Positions 17,171 to 25,803 are shown, counted from the stretch's first letter. The stretch: 64,000 nucleotides of DNA from PALSA-1003 sp963791945 (GCA_963791945.1 CAWBUD010000002.1:1984001-2048000), one strand, 5' to 3'. Notes: generated from the sequence alone by a model not told the origin. Program-made: numbers and translations.

Positions 17171-18523
17171 ATGAAGCGACTCATCACGATAGGCAAAGCA
17201 CTGGCCGCCGCGGCGTTCGCCCTCGGCGCGACGGCTGCCGGCGCGCAACCCTTTCCCAACGTGCCCGTCACGACCGACGGCACCGCGCAATCGCAGGAGA
17301 ATCCCAACTACGGCGTCTGCCACGGCACCGATCCGTCGTGCTATCACAACTGGGGCGTGGTGCGGTCGAATCCCCCGAGGGTACTGTTGTTTACGCGCAC
17401 TGCCGGGCCGCGGCATCAAAGCCTCGGAACGGCACTAGCGTTGGGTTTAAATCCGCCGCTCGGTCCGAACAACAACACACAAATGGACATCATTCGGTTG
17501 CTGAATGACGAAGGGATTCAGGTCGACTACACCGAAACGGTGACGAGTCTATCGAACCTCAACAAGTACTCAGCGGTGATCTTCTTCAGCAACAGCCGGG
17601 ACGTGCTGTGGGATCACGGGCGCGCCGTCAATCCTGCCTACGCGGTCTCGACGACGACCTCCGCGTACCTGGATGCCGCCAAGGTCAACCTGCGCCAGTA
17701 CATGCGCGCGGGCGGCGGCTTCGTCGCCATCCACAACGCCCACGGCACCGAGTACAACTGGCCCTGGTACGAAGGCCTGCTCGGAAACTCGAACTACTAC
17801 GATCACGGGCAGTACCAGCTCGGGAGCTTCCTCATCACCTCGGCCGACTCGTCCACCAACCCCATCGGCTCGCCGGGCACGGTGGTCCCCTTCAAGGACG
17901 AGTGGTACAACCTGGTGCCGTTCCCGACGGACGTGAAGTTCCTGGCGACCGTCGACGAAAACACGCTCGCCACCAAGCACTCGACCCACCCGGGCTTCCC
18001 GACCTTTCACCCCGTCGCCTGGTGCCAGTATTACGATGGCGGTCGCGCCTGGATCACGACACTCGGGCACAGTTATGTCGATACGTCCGACATCACCACC
18101 CCGGTTGGGGAAAGCAACTTCCCCCCCGCTGGCCGCGCGGCCTTCCAGACGCTGATCGTCAACGGAATCAAGTCGGCGATGGGACTGCAGCCGTTCTGCG
18201 AGGCGTACGGCTTCAGCGGCTTCACGGGTTCGACGGCGAACGCGGGCAGTGCCGTGCCGGTCACGTTCAAGCTGACGGCCAACGGCGGCGCAGTTCCCGG
18301 CTCCAATGCCGTCACCTGGGTGAAGACCGCCCCGGCGGCGTGCAACACCGGGCTGCCGTCCGGCGACTTCGAGACGGCCAGCCTGTCAGGCAGCCCATCG
18401 GGCAGCGGCGGTAGCTATCACTTCAACTGGAAGACGGACTCGTCGTGGGCCGGAAGCTGTCGGGTTCTCTGGATGCTCCTAACCGACGGTACCATTCACC
18501 GGGCGAACTTCCAGTTCAACTAG
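17171..18523 (+). CDS. Secreted ThuA-like domain protein with C-terminal PxKF-type domain
   Basis: 450 residues; start ATG 17171 after GGAGGAG. A signal peptide (~1-26, ending AAGAQ) is followed by the ThuA-like fold related to class I glutamine amidotransferases (RVLLFTRTAGPRHQS, then MRAGGGFVAIHNAHGTEYNW, KDEWYN and the His-rich THPGFPTFHPVAW, residues ~70-345). The last ~95 residues (VPVTFKLTANGG ... FNWKTDSSWAGSCRVLWMLL) match the small beta-sandwich called PxKF. ThuA-like proteins occur with sugar or polyol oxidation; the activity is not established. It is preceded by the shared palindrome and followed by a strong hairpin. Confidence 0.82.
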   Translation: MKRLITIGKALAAAAFALGATAAGAQPFPNVPVTTDGTAQSQENPNYGVCHGTDPSCYHNWGVVRSNPPRVLLFTRTAGPRHQSLGTALALGLNPPLGPNNNTQMDIIRLLNDEGIQVDYTETVTSLSNLNKYSAVIFFSNSRDVLWDHGRAVNPAYAVSTTTSAYLDAAKVNLRQYMRAGGGFVAIHNAHGTEYNWPWYEGLLGNSNYYDHGQYQLGSFLITSADSSTNPIGSPGTVVPFKDEWYNLVPFPTDVKFLATVDENTLATKHSTHPGFPTFHPVAWCQYYDGGRAWITTLGHSYVDTSDITTPVGESNFPPAGRAAFQTLIVNGIKSAMGLQPFCEAYGFSGFTGSTANAGSAVPVTFKLTANGGAVPGSNAVTWVKTAPAACNTGLPSGDFETASLSGSPSGSGGSYHFNWKTDSSWAGSCRVLWMLLTDGTIHRANFQFN

Positions 18524-18573
18524 CTCCTCCGTTGCTCTGACCGATCAATTACTTCGCTCGGTTCGGAGCGCTC

Positions 18574-18614
18574 CGCGGCGGCGGCTGAGTCCGACTCAGC
18601 CGCCGCCGCGCTTT
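18574..18614 (+). terminator. Strong GC-rich hairpin terminator
   Basis: CGCGGCGGCGGCTGAGTC and its exact complement form an 18-bp stem with a single base between the arms (18574-18610), then CTTTCGCTT. It ends the ThuA-like transcript. The loop is too tight for a simple hairpin tip, so the top pairs will open. The T-run is weak. Confidence 0.7.
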
Positions 18615-18632
18615 CGCTTCGATGATCGCTGC

Positions 18633-19424
18633 ATGAAACCCTTTTCGATCATTGCCGCCGCCGCAGCCTTGCTCGGTGCCTCCGGCGCCCTCGCCGCGCC
18701 GCCGCTGCAGCTCAGCGCCTTCGGCTTCAACCTTTACAGCACGCCGACGGTCGCCATGGCCACCTTCGAGCGCGAGTACCAGCCCTGCTATCCCGTGCGC
18801 TCGATTTACCACGGGCGTCCCGGCGATACGGGCCCGATCACCTCCGACCTCAGCGTCAATCCCGGCATGATCTACGAAGACATCGGCGCGCCGGACGTCT
18901 GTTCCTACAGCCCGGCGGGAGACGGTATAACCGACGCCATCGAGACCAAATTCGCCCACCCCGACATAGCCGCCGATCAACCGATGTATTCACTCGAAGT
19001 GCAGCGGCTCTATCCGGACGTGGTCTATGGTCATCCGGCCCGCCTGCGCAACACCTTCGAGGCGCTGCGCGCGCAGCTGTTCCGCACCTATGGACGGCCC
19101 ACCGACCAGCGACGCGAGAGGATCGTCTCCTCGGCAGCCAACCTTGCATGGAGCCTCGGCATCGGCGGGGACGTCAAGCGCGAGGACTACATGGTTCGCT
19201 ACCTGTGGGCCGCGAAAGGGAAGCTCGTGGACGAGGAAGACGAGCAATCCACGTGCCGCTGCGACGGACCCTACGTCAAGGCCGTCATCGAGATCTCGCG
19301 CTCTCCCACGACCATCCCGAAGAACACCTTCTACGTGCTCAGCGTGGAGATTTCAGCCCAGGACCAGGACTTGCGCTCGCGGCAGGATGCATGGAATGCG
19401 CAATGGCTGAGGCCGAAGAACTGA
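18633..19424 (+). CDS. Hypothetical secreted protein
   Basis: 263 residues; I do not recognise the family. A clear signal peptide covers residues 1-21 (MKPFSIIAAAAALLGASGALA). The mature part has four Cys (PCYP, DVCSY and CRCD) and a mix of Tyr- and Arg-rich segments. ATG 18633 lies 19 bp after the hairpin terminator of the preceding gene and no operator copy is seen upstream, so it may have its own weak promoter or depend on read-through. It lies between the ThuA-like and the PQQ dehydrogenase genes, all exported, which suggests a periplasmic role. Confidence 0.65.
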   Translation: MKPFSIIAAAAALLGASGALAAPPLQLSAFGFNLYSTPTVAMATFEREYQPCYPVRSIYHGRPGDTGPITSDLSVNPGMIYEDIGAPDVCSYSPAGDGITDAIETKFAHPDIAADQPMYSLEVQRLYPDVVYGHPARLRNTFEALRAQLFRTYGRPTDQRRERIVSSAANLAWSLGIGGDVKREDYMVRYLWAAKGKLVDEEDEQSTCRCDGPYVKAVIEISRSPTTIPKNTFYVLSVEISAQDQDLRSRQDAWNAQWLRPKN

Positions 19425-19623
19425 CACCTCGTTCCGAGCACTGGCGTCGTCACTGAAAGACGACCTGCCGGGCATTGGCCGCGCCGAGCGCTCTTCCGCC
19501 CGGATTCCCCGCGATTCCGGCGCTGCGATCGATTGAGCACGAAAGTTGCTCGCCATCGCCAGCGACGCGCTCTCCGATCGGCCCCGGCGATCGGCGGCAA
19601 ATCTCGCGCGCACCGATCGACCG

Positions 19624-19653
19624 TTGACAATCGACCACATTGCCTCTTATAGT
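19624..19653 (+). promoter_or_regulatory. Sigma70-type promoter of the PQQ dehydrogenase
   Basis: TTGACA (19624-19629), an 18-bp spacer and TATAGT (19648-19653) form a good consensus promoter. Predicted transcription would start near 19660, just before the palindrome at 19667, giving a ~160-nt leader. Confidence 0.65.
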
Positions 19654-19666
19654 TTTCTGAAACGTC

Positions 19667-19683
19667 GTTCTGTTGTACAGAAT
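19667..19683. promoter_or_regulatory. 17-bp palindromic operator, copy 2
   Basis: GTTCTGTTGTACAGAAT, perfect in its inner TTCTGT-TGT-ACAGAA arms. It starts 13 bp after the -10 box, where a bound repressor would block transcription. Same pattern as copies at 17071 and 23394. Confidence 0.7.
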
Positions 19684-19818
19684 GCAGAGAAAGCGCCGCC
19701 GAAACGAACGCTTCGCCCCGTGGGACAGCGTTTCGGTGCGCTGCTTGTTCGCAAAGTGGGGGTGCGTACAAGCTCCGGCATTCAAGGCTCTGTCCCGGTC
19801 CAACTCAGGAGGAGAGCA

Positions 19819-22464
19819 ATGAAACTACGCCCACTCGTCGCAGCGCTTGCCTTTGGATTGCTTGCGGCGCCACATCCGAATGTGACAATGGCGTCGGGCT
19901 CGGCCGCGGACCTCGCCTCATGCTGCACGGCCGGCGATCAGGATTTTCCGAAGGTCGGCGGCAATCTGGGAAACCAGGCGTATTCGTCGCTGACGCAGAT
20001 CAAAAAGGCGAACATTCACAAGCTGGGACCAGTCTGGCTCAATCACGTTTCGGCCGCACCTCCGACCACGAATGACACGGGTCAACAGACGACTCCGATC
20101 GTGGTCGATGGCGTCATCTACCTCGACACGCCCAACGGCGATGTCATCGCGGTTGATGGGGCGACGGGCGCGACCAAGTGGAAGTGGCACCCGACGGCCT
20201 TCGCCCCTACCGGCACGCGTCGCGGCGTATCGGTGGGTGACGGCAAGGTCTACACGAGTGCGTCCGGCAGCCGGGTCGTCGCACTGGACAAGGACACGGG
20301 TGCGTTAGTCTGGGCGGTACAGCCCAAGGGTCCCGGTAACGCGAGTCTTGGCAACATCGGCAAAGTCGCGACGGTGTACTACGACCACATGGTCTACGTA
20401 GGCACAACCGATGCCTCGCGCAACGCCGGTTTCGCACTCAACTCGAGCGATGGCAGCTTGGTGTGGGCGTTCTACGGCGGGGCCGCTCCCGGAACCGTGT
20501 ACACCGATGTGAACGGCAATGTGATCAATGCCGGCAACACGTGGACCACCAAGTCCACTCCCAACGATACGCCGAACACCTGTGCGCTCACCGGCGGCGT
20601 CTCTCCGTGGATCCACCCTGCCATCGACCCCGACCTCAATATGGTGTATTGGGCCTTCGGCAACGTGCGCAGCTGCGGCTCGTCACAGGACGGCTCCGGA
20701 CGTCCCGGCATCAATCTCTTCTCGAGCTCGCTCGTCGCCCTCGACGCAAAGACCGGCGAGTACAAGTGGCATTTCCAGTCGGTCCATCACGGTATCTGGG
20801 ACATGGACAATACGCATCCGCCGGTCCTGGCTGACGTGACGATCAACGGCGAGGTGCGCAAGGTCGTGTACTACGGCAGCAAACAAGGCAGGACGTTCGT
20901 GCTCGATCGCACGAACGGTGCGCCAGTGCTTGGCGTCGAAGAGCGCCCGGTCTCGCAGGATTCGAGACAGCTTTCGTGGCCGACGCAACCGTACCCGCTC
21001 CAACCGAGCTGGCTTTTGGACTGCATCGTCTATCAGCCGCTCGGTACGGAGATCCCGGGTGATCCGAATCGTGCTGTACCGAACTACAACGGGCCTTACA
21101 TAAGCGCGACCGCGGCCGACTATCTGGCCGCAGATGCGCCCTTCTTGAGCGGACCCGCCAGAATAGGTTGTATGAATGAAGCGCACTGGGATCTGCCGTT
21201 GCTATCGACTCCCAGCCAGAACGGTGGTGGGGACTGGTCCGGGCATTCGTTCAGCCAGAACCTCGGGCTGTACTACGTGCCGTACGGCAACAACGCGACC
21301 GCGCACGACCGAAGCGAAGGCGGGAATGGGCTTCGTCCATTGGGCCAATACCAAACGGGAGGGATCGTGGCCATTGACGCCTCGACCAACCTCGTTCGTT
21401 GGCAGCGGGAACTCGGCCTTGACGAGGCGCACGGACAAGGCGCGCTCACGACGGCGAGCGATCTGCTGTTCCTGGGCCAGCCCGACGGCAACTTCACGGC
21501 GATGGACGCCGTGACCGGCAAGGAGCTCTGGCGCTTCCAGACCGGGGCCTCGATCAGCGCGGCGCCGATCACGTACACAATCGATGGTGAGCAATACGTC
21601 GCGATTTTCTCGGCTGGAACCGGGATTCCTTACGGGAACTCCATCACCGAGGGCGACTCGCTGTGGGCGTTCAAGCTGGGCGGTACGTACAAGACCGCTT
21701 CGGGGAGCAGCGAAGCACCGACCCCGGCTCCGCTGGTGATTCGCCGTCCGGTCGGCAACGCCGTGGAAGGCAGCACGGTGGACAACACCATCTACCTTGC
21801 GCGCGCCAACAGGACCACGGATACGGCCGCCGCCAGGGATGGCAAGTCAACGGGCTCGATGAATCCGCAACACATGCGTGTTCCGGTGGGCACGACGGTC
21901 ACCTTCCTGAATCCTGGCGCCGACAAGTTCCCGAACTTCCCCAACCAGCTGCCGCACTGTGCGACCCAGTTCTTCGAGGGCTTGTTCAACCCCAAATTGA
22001 ACCCGGGTGAAACCTTCCAGTACACCTTCACGCGTGCGGGCGAGTACTTCTACAACGACTGCACGGATCCGCGTCCCACGGGCAAGGTAGTCGCTTACCT
22101 GACGCCCGTGAACGTGCCCGGCGCTTTGCGGTTTGTACCGAGCACTCTCAACCTCGGCTCGCCCACCGGGCTGTTCACCGACATAAACGGTGTCGTCACG
22201 GCGCTGTTCGACGTCCCGGACGGCTATACGCTCGATGGCAGCGTGACCCTCCAGACCCCGTTGACGACAGCCTTGATCTCGCCCGTGTCGACGAACCTAA
22301 GCTCCAACGGGAAGCAGCTCGTGGCGCATTTCAACAAGGCCGATATCGAGAACAACATCCCCGAGGGCGACGCGGTTCCTCTTACCTTGAACGCCAATTT
22401 CCTGAATGCGGGAGTTCAGACGCAACTGAGCTCGACCGTGAATGTGACGGTCGTGAAGAAATAA
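19819..22464 (+). CDS. Periplasmic PQQ-dependent dehydrogenase with a C-terminal cupredoxin-like domain
   Basis: 881 residues; ATG 19819 after AGGAGGAG. Signal peptide ~1-26. Residues ~35-640 are an eight-bladed quinoprotein propeller: GGNLGNQAYSSLTQIKKANI, repeated W-motifs (VVALDKDTGALVW, GKELWRF) and HHGIWDMDNTHPPVL with the catalytic Asp. Two oddities: the adjacent-Cys pair of the PQQ site is absent at its usual place (TAFAPTGTRRGV there) and a CC pair instead lies near the mature N-terminus. Residues ~685-750 look like a cupredoxin (MRVPVGTTVTFLNPG, EYFYNDCTDPRPTG), but the second His and Met ligands are replaced, so copper binding is doubtful. It would oxidise an alcohol or polyol and pass electrons to a periplasmic carrier. 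Transcription is likely governed by the palindrome at 19667. Confidence 0.85.
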   Translation: MKLRPLVAALAFGLLAAPHPNVTMASGSAADLASCCTAGDQDFPKVGGNLGNQAYSSLTQIKKANIHKLGPVWLNHVSAAPPTTNDTGQQTTPIVVDGVIYLDTPNGDVIAVDGATGATKWKWHPTAFAPTGTRRGVSVGDGKVYTSASGSRVVALDKDTGALVWAVQPKGPGNASLGNIGKVATVYYDHMVYVGTTDASRNAGFALNSSDGSLVWAFYGGAAPGTVYTDVNGNVINAGNTWTTKSTPNDTPNTCALTGGVSPWIHPAIDPDLNMVYWAFGNVRSCGSSQDGSGRPGINLFSSSLVALDAKTGEYKWHFQSVHHGIWDMDNTHPPVLADVTINGEVRKVVYYGSKQGRTFVLDRTNGAPVLGVEERPVSQDSRQLSWPTQPYPLQPSWLLDCIVYQPLGTEIPGDPNRAVPNYNGPYISATAADYLAADAPFLSGPARIGCMNEAHWDLPLLSTPSQNGGGDWSGHSFSQNLGLYYVPYGNNATAHDRSEGGNGLRPLGQYQTGGIVAIDASTNLVRWQRELGLDEAHGQGALTTASDLLFLGQPDGNFTAMDAVTGKELWRFQTGASISAAPITYTIDGEQYVAIFSAGTGIPYGNSITEGDSLWAFKLGGTYKTASGSSEAPTPAPLVIRRPVGNAVEGSTVDNTIYLARANRTTDTAAARDGKSTGSMNPQHMRVPVGTTVTFLNPGADKFPNFPNQLPHCATQFFEGLFNPKLNPGETFQYTFTRAGEYFYNDCTDPRPTGKVVAYLTPVNVPGALRFVPSTLNLGSPTGLFTDINGVVTALFDVPDGYTLDGSVTLQTPLTTALISPVSTNLSSNGKQLVAHFNKADIENNIPEGDAVPLTLNANFLNAGVQTQLSSTVNVTVVKK

Positions 22465-22533
22465 GCAGCAGTTCGCGCGCCGGCTTTCGAGGAGTTAGGC
22501 TCGCGAAAGACCGGAGTGTTTCCGACCGGACCA

Positions 22534-22567
22534 GGCCGCGGGGCAGACGCCCGACGCGGCCTTTCTT
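22534..22567 (+). terminator. Rho-independent terminator of the PQQ dehydrogenase
   Basis: GGCCGCG and CGCGGCC (7-bp stem, 14-nt interior containing a small GGGC/GCCC pairing) followed by TTTCTT. It lies 70 bp after the stop, between convergent genes. Confidence 0.7.
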
Positions 22568-22632
22568 ATTCTCGCTCGCACCGACCTTGCTGGCTCGAAA
22601 TCTCGTGAAGCCGACCTACGGCGCCACGCGCA

Positions 22633-23340
22633 TCAGCGAATCGTGACCAGACCTTCCTGCAGGACGACGATATCCGAGCCCGCGCCGGCCCAGTCCACGG
22701 CGCTCAGGTTCTGGAGCTTGATCTCGGACGTTCCCGGCTTACTGGCTTCGAACTGCAATACGGCCAAGCTGCCGGCTCCTGCGACGCTCAGTCCGTTACT
22801 GGCCTTGAAGATGACCTGGATGTTGCCGTCGCTGGGCTCCTCCACACCGAGATCGGCCGGAGAGCCGCCACGTTGGGCGAGGCTGCCCTCGGACCAGCCT
22901 GCAAGGGTCAGGCGGGACTTGTCGTAGCTGACCGCGAACATGAGCTGGCTCAGGGCGGCCTTCGCCTCCACCTCGATTCGAACCTGAAAGACGTCCCCCA
23001 CGCGTGCCTCCGAGGGCGCTACGATCTGCAACCGCGCCGGCGCTTTACCCGGTGAGTCCGAGCCATCCCGCGAGTTCGTCCGAGCGCCGGTCGAGGCGAC
23101 GCGATCGCCAGCGGATCCGCTGGCGGAATCGGCGCGATTTGCGGGTGCGTTCTGCGTACCGCCCGCGGAGCCACGCCGCACGGCATCGCGGTCCCGAAAA
23201 GGCTCGTCGAGCCATCGCCAGAGGAGCGCCAGAAGGCCGATCGCGAGCGCGATCAGGACCAGGCGTCGAGCGCCTCCGGTCAGCATGGCAGGCGCGGCCG
23301 ACGCTGTGCGCTCAGGTGCATCGCTCAGGTCCAATCGCAT
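22633..23340 (-). CDS. Membrane-anchored cohesin-domain-like protein
   Basis: 235 residues. One transmembrane segment (residues ~26-43, RLVLIALAIGLLALLWRW) is preceded by a short cytoplasmic part and followed by a Ser/Gly/Asp-rich linker (~45-100). The C-terminal ~130 residues (LQIVAPSEARVGDVFQVRIE, then LMFAVSYDKSRLTLAG, IQVIFKASNG, AGSLAVLQFEA) fit the cohesin/dockerin-binding beta-sandwich also found in type II secretion GspD-linked and adhesion proteins. It probably displays the domain in the periplasm. The palindrome at 23394 lies 54 bp upstream of its start. Its partner is unknown; no dockerin is seen in the window. Confidence 0.65.
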   Translation of the reverse strand: MRLDLSDAPERTASAAPAMLTGGARRLVLIALAIGLLALLWRWLDEPFRDRDAVRRGSAGGTQNAPANRADSASGSAGDRVASTGARTNSRDGSDSPGKAPARLQIVAPSEARVGDVFQVRIEVEAKAALSQLMFAVSYDKSRLTLAGWSEGSLAQRGGSPADLGVEEPSDGNIQVIFKASNGLSVAGAGSLAVLQFEASKPGTSEIKLQNLSAVDWAGAGSDIVVLQEGLVTIR

Positions 23341-23393
23341 TGCGGGACGGCATTGACAAAGTCTGCCTCAGTCCACAGAGTTTTTGCAACACA

Positions 23394-23410
23394 GTTCTAT
23401 TGAACAGAAC
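23394..23410. promoter_or_regulatory. 17-bp palindromic operator, copy 3
   Basis: GTTCTATTGAACAGAAC keeps the GTTCT-N7-AGAAC arms of the copies at 17071 and 19667. It lies between the cohesin-domain gene (minus) and the PilZ-like gene (plus). A TTGACA at 23353 on the plus strand is nearby. It may serve one or both genes. Confidence 0.65.
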
Positions 23411-23712
23411 GATCCCGGGGCTCGGCCAGGGTCGGTCAGTCGAGGCAGCGCACGGGCGAGGCTTCGCGTCTTCGGCAACTCGAACCGGATTCCAATCGAT
23501 ACACTGGACAGGTGGTCTACAGCGTATGGGCCACCAAGCGTGCATCTCGCTCGCCAGCGGTTCGCGACGATTGGCATGATTTCTGCTGTACGTGGCGTGG
23601 AACGTCCCGTGGGATATCGAGCGTGCGATCGTCTACAGCATTTTCGCCAGTTGGAATGGAGGTCTCCGATCACCTGGTCAGAGGGACGGCGGGCTCGCGC
23701 CTTTCCTCCTCC

Positions 23713-25311
23713 ATGCTTCGAGTCGACCCAATCGAGACCCAGAAGGCCGTTTGCGAGGCGATCGCGCAACTCACTCGAGATGGCCCGCCGGAGGTCAGTC
23801 AACTTGACACGCTCTTTGCCTTGGAACAACAGGCACAGCCCCTGAGCACGTTGTTACTGATTAGATATGTTGAAGGCGACGCGGAGAACCGGCCGTTCGA
23901 GTGGGCGGCCTGGCATTCCGCGATGCGGCTCAGCCAGTCGCTCTTCCGAGCTTACGAGCATTTTCTGCATCACATCCGAACGACAAACGATGACAAGTGG
24001 ACCGAGCATGAGCGGTTAGTCCTGGCTCAACTATTTCATCATCGCGAAGTCGATTTCCTGCTCCGCTTCCTCCGATACAAGAAACGCAACCTAGAACAAT
24101 GGAGAGAGCTGCACGAGATGTACCGACTTGCGCGTGAACGGAACCTGTCGAATCGCGCGGGTGCGCCCAGGGAAGCCGATGGCGCCTCTCGGCCGGCGGC
24201 GAAGCTGGAGCAGGAGTATCTCCAGATCCTGTTGTTGGAGGCCATGAACAGCGGCCAGTTCTCGCCTCGGGAGGCGCTGTGGGCGCACCGCTGGTTTGCG
24301 CGCTGGTGCAGTGGGCCAGGTCTGCGACTGAGCAAGGTCAAAGATGTTTACTTTGAGCTGACGGGGTTCGTGGTCGACCTGAACGGCTCGGACGGACTCA
24401 GACGGGCGCCCGGCGCCGGGGGCGATCTCCTCTACCTCGACACGTCGCCCTTGAGCGTGATGATCGAACAGGAAATGGCTTCGTTGCGGGGTGGCAACGT
24501 TGCTCGGGACGGTACGACACCTGCCGTGCGCGCCGGGCAGCTCGCACTGCTGACTAAGCTCGCGACTCTCTTTGCACCGAACGCGGTTAACATCGAACGC
24601 CGGACAGAGCGCACGCCCGTAGCCCTGACGGCCCAAGCCATTGCTGGCTTTCCTTACATCGTCGAGGATGTGCGGAAGAGCGGACAGAACGACGCGACTT
24701 CCTCTGCCCCGGCACCGGGAGCCGGAAACACCATCTCGCTTTTGGTCGGGCCCGCCGAAGGCGACGCCGGTCCCGAATCCTTTTCGCCGTTGGGTCCATT
24801 CAACGCGATTCCTGAACCTTGGCAGATCAAGGACCGAAGTGACTCGGGCTGTCGCATGCGCGGGCAGGTCGACAATCTAAATCGCGTGATTCCTGGCTCG
24901 CTGATGGCCGTTCGCGACAATGAGACAGCACCCTGGACCGTGTCGGTAGTGCGCTGGTTCAGGAGGCTCATGGTGGACTACGTCGAGATCGGCGTGGAGT
25001 ACCTCGGACGCAACCCACGCTTTGTCAAGATGGTGGCCGGTTACGATCGCGATCTGGCAATCGCACAGGCGCAGGATTCCGCGTCGAGGTGCTTCGCGGC
25101 GCTTTATCTGCCGCCGAGCGGGGAATCCCCGACGATGCCGATCAAGACACTGCTACTTCCCGCAAACGAATTCAGGACCGACTGCGACGTGACACTGTTT
25201 TCGTCCGACGCGACCTACAGGATGCGTCTAAACGAGCCGATCCAACACCAGTTCGAGTACGTTTGGACGTCATTTGCGGTCATCGAAAAAGGGGCGCCGC
25301 TCCCCCTGTGA
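23713..25311 (+). CDS. Hypothetical cytoplasmic protein with C-terminal PilZ-like domain
   Basis: 532 residues from ATG 23713 (MLRVDPIETQ). The frame is open from 23512 with another ATG at 23656, and no site has a clear ribosome signal, so the start is uncertain. Most of the protein (residues ~1-370) is helical and not recognised; it contains several aromatic/Arg-rich helices (DFLLRFLRYKKRNLEQWREL). Residues ~370-470 (WQIKDRSDSGCRMRG, then SVVRWFRRL and GVEYLGRNPRFV) have the D-x-S-x-x-G and VRW features of PilZ domains, but the RxxxR motif that binds c-di-GMP is not obvious. It may be a signalling or chaperone-like protein linked to the surface functions next door. Confidence 0.6.
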   Translation: MLRVDPIETQKAVCEAIAQLTRDGPPEVSQLDTLFALEQQAQPLSTLLLIRYVEGDAENRPFEWAAWHSAMRLSQSLFRAYEHFLHHIRTTNDDKWTEHERLVLAQLFHHREVDFLLRFLRYKKRNLEQWRELHEMYRLARERNLSNRAGAPREADGASRPAAKLEQEYLQILLLEAMNSGQFSPREALWAHRWFARWCSGPGLRLSKVKDVYFELTGFVVDLNGSDGLRRAPGAGGDLLYLDTSPLSVMIEQEMASLRGGNVARDGTTPAVRAGQLALLTKLATLFAPNAVNIERRTERTPVALTAQAIAGFPYIVEDVRKSGQNDATSSAPAPGAGNTISLLVGPAEGDAGPESFSPLGPFNAIPEPWQIKDRSDSGCRMRGQVDNLNRVIPGSLMAVRDNETAPWTVSVVRWFRRLMVDYVEIGVEYLGRNPRFVKMVAGYDRDLAIAQAQDSASRCFAALYLPPSGESPTMPIKTLLLPANEFRTDCDVTLFSSDATYRMRLNEPIQHQFEYVWTSFAVIEKGAPLPL

Positions 25312-25332
25312 CCCGAGTGGACCCATGTGGCT

Positions 25333-25373
25333 TGGCTCCCCGACCAGTGCTCGAACCTTGGACCTGCGATTAA
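25333..25373 (-). pseudogene. Degenerate 3' end of a tRNA-Asn gene
   Basis: On the minus strand the 41 bases end in TCGGGGAGCCA and carry GCAGGTC and GGTTCGAG, the variable loop/T-arm/acceptor part of bacterial tRNA-Asn. The T-stem arms (CAAGG and ACTGG) have two mismatches, and the D-arm and anticodon arm are absent, so no functional tRNA is made. Such 3' ends are classical attachment sites of integrative elements. Confidence 0.65.
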
Positions 25374-25374
25374 G

Positions 25375-25803
25375 CTAGTCGGGCCGCTTGCTGCTCGCTC
25401 GCCGGGCCTTCGGCTTGTTCCTGCCCTTGAGATTGAGCGCCACTGCAGCGCGGATGAGATCCTTCAAGGCCGCCTCATCGACCCTGTTCCCTTCGTGGAT
25501 GTCGATGGCGCGCCTAACATTCCCGTCGAGGCTGGAGTTGAATAGACCTGAAGGGTCCTTCAACGCAGCTCCCTTGGAAAATGTCATCTTGACGACGTTC
25601 TTGTACGTCTCTCCCGTGCAGACGAGGCCGCCGTGAGACCAGACGGGAGTCCCCATCCACTTCCACTCTTCGACGATCTCAGGGTCTGCCTCGTGTATGA
25701 TTTCGCGCACTTTCGCGAGTGTCTTCCCGCGCCAGTCCCCAAGTTCCTTGATCTTCTCGTCGATTAATGCAGAGGCAGATTCCACGCGGACGGGCCTTTT
25801 CAT
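25375..25803 (-). CDS. DUF1801 domain protein (YdhG-like)
   Basis: About 142 residues from ATG 25803, which has GGAG seven bases upstream; a GTG at 25824 is also in frame. The core (IDEKIKELGDWRGKTLAKVR, EEWKWMGTPVWSHGG and KMTFSKGAAL) matches DUF1801, a small iron-chaperone-like (frataxin-resembling) fold. The C-terminal 20 residues are basic. The function is not established. It ends two bases from the tRNA-Asn remnant, suggesting arrival with a mobile element. Confidence 0.8.
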   Translation of the reverse strand: MKRPVRVESASALIDEKIKELGDWRGKTLAKVREIIHEADPEIVEEWKWMGTPVWSHGGLVCTGETYKNVVKMTFSKGAALKDPSGLFNSSLDGNVRRAIDIHEGNRVDEAALKDLIRAAVALNLKGRNKPKARRASSKRPD

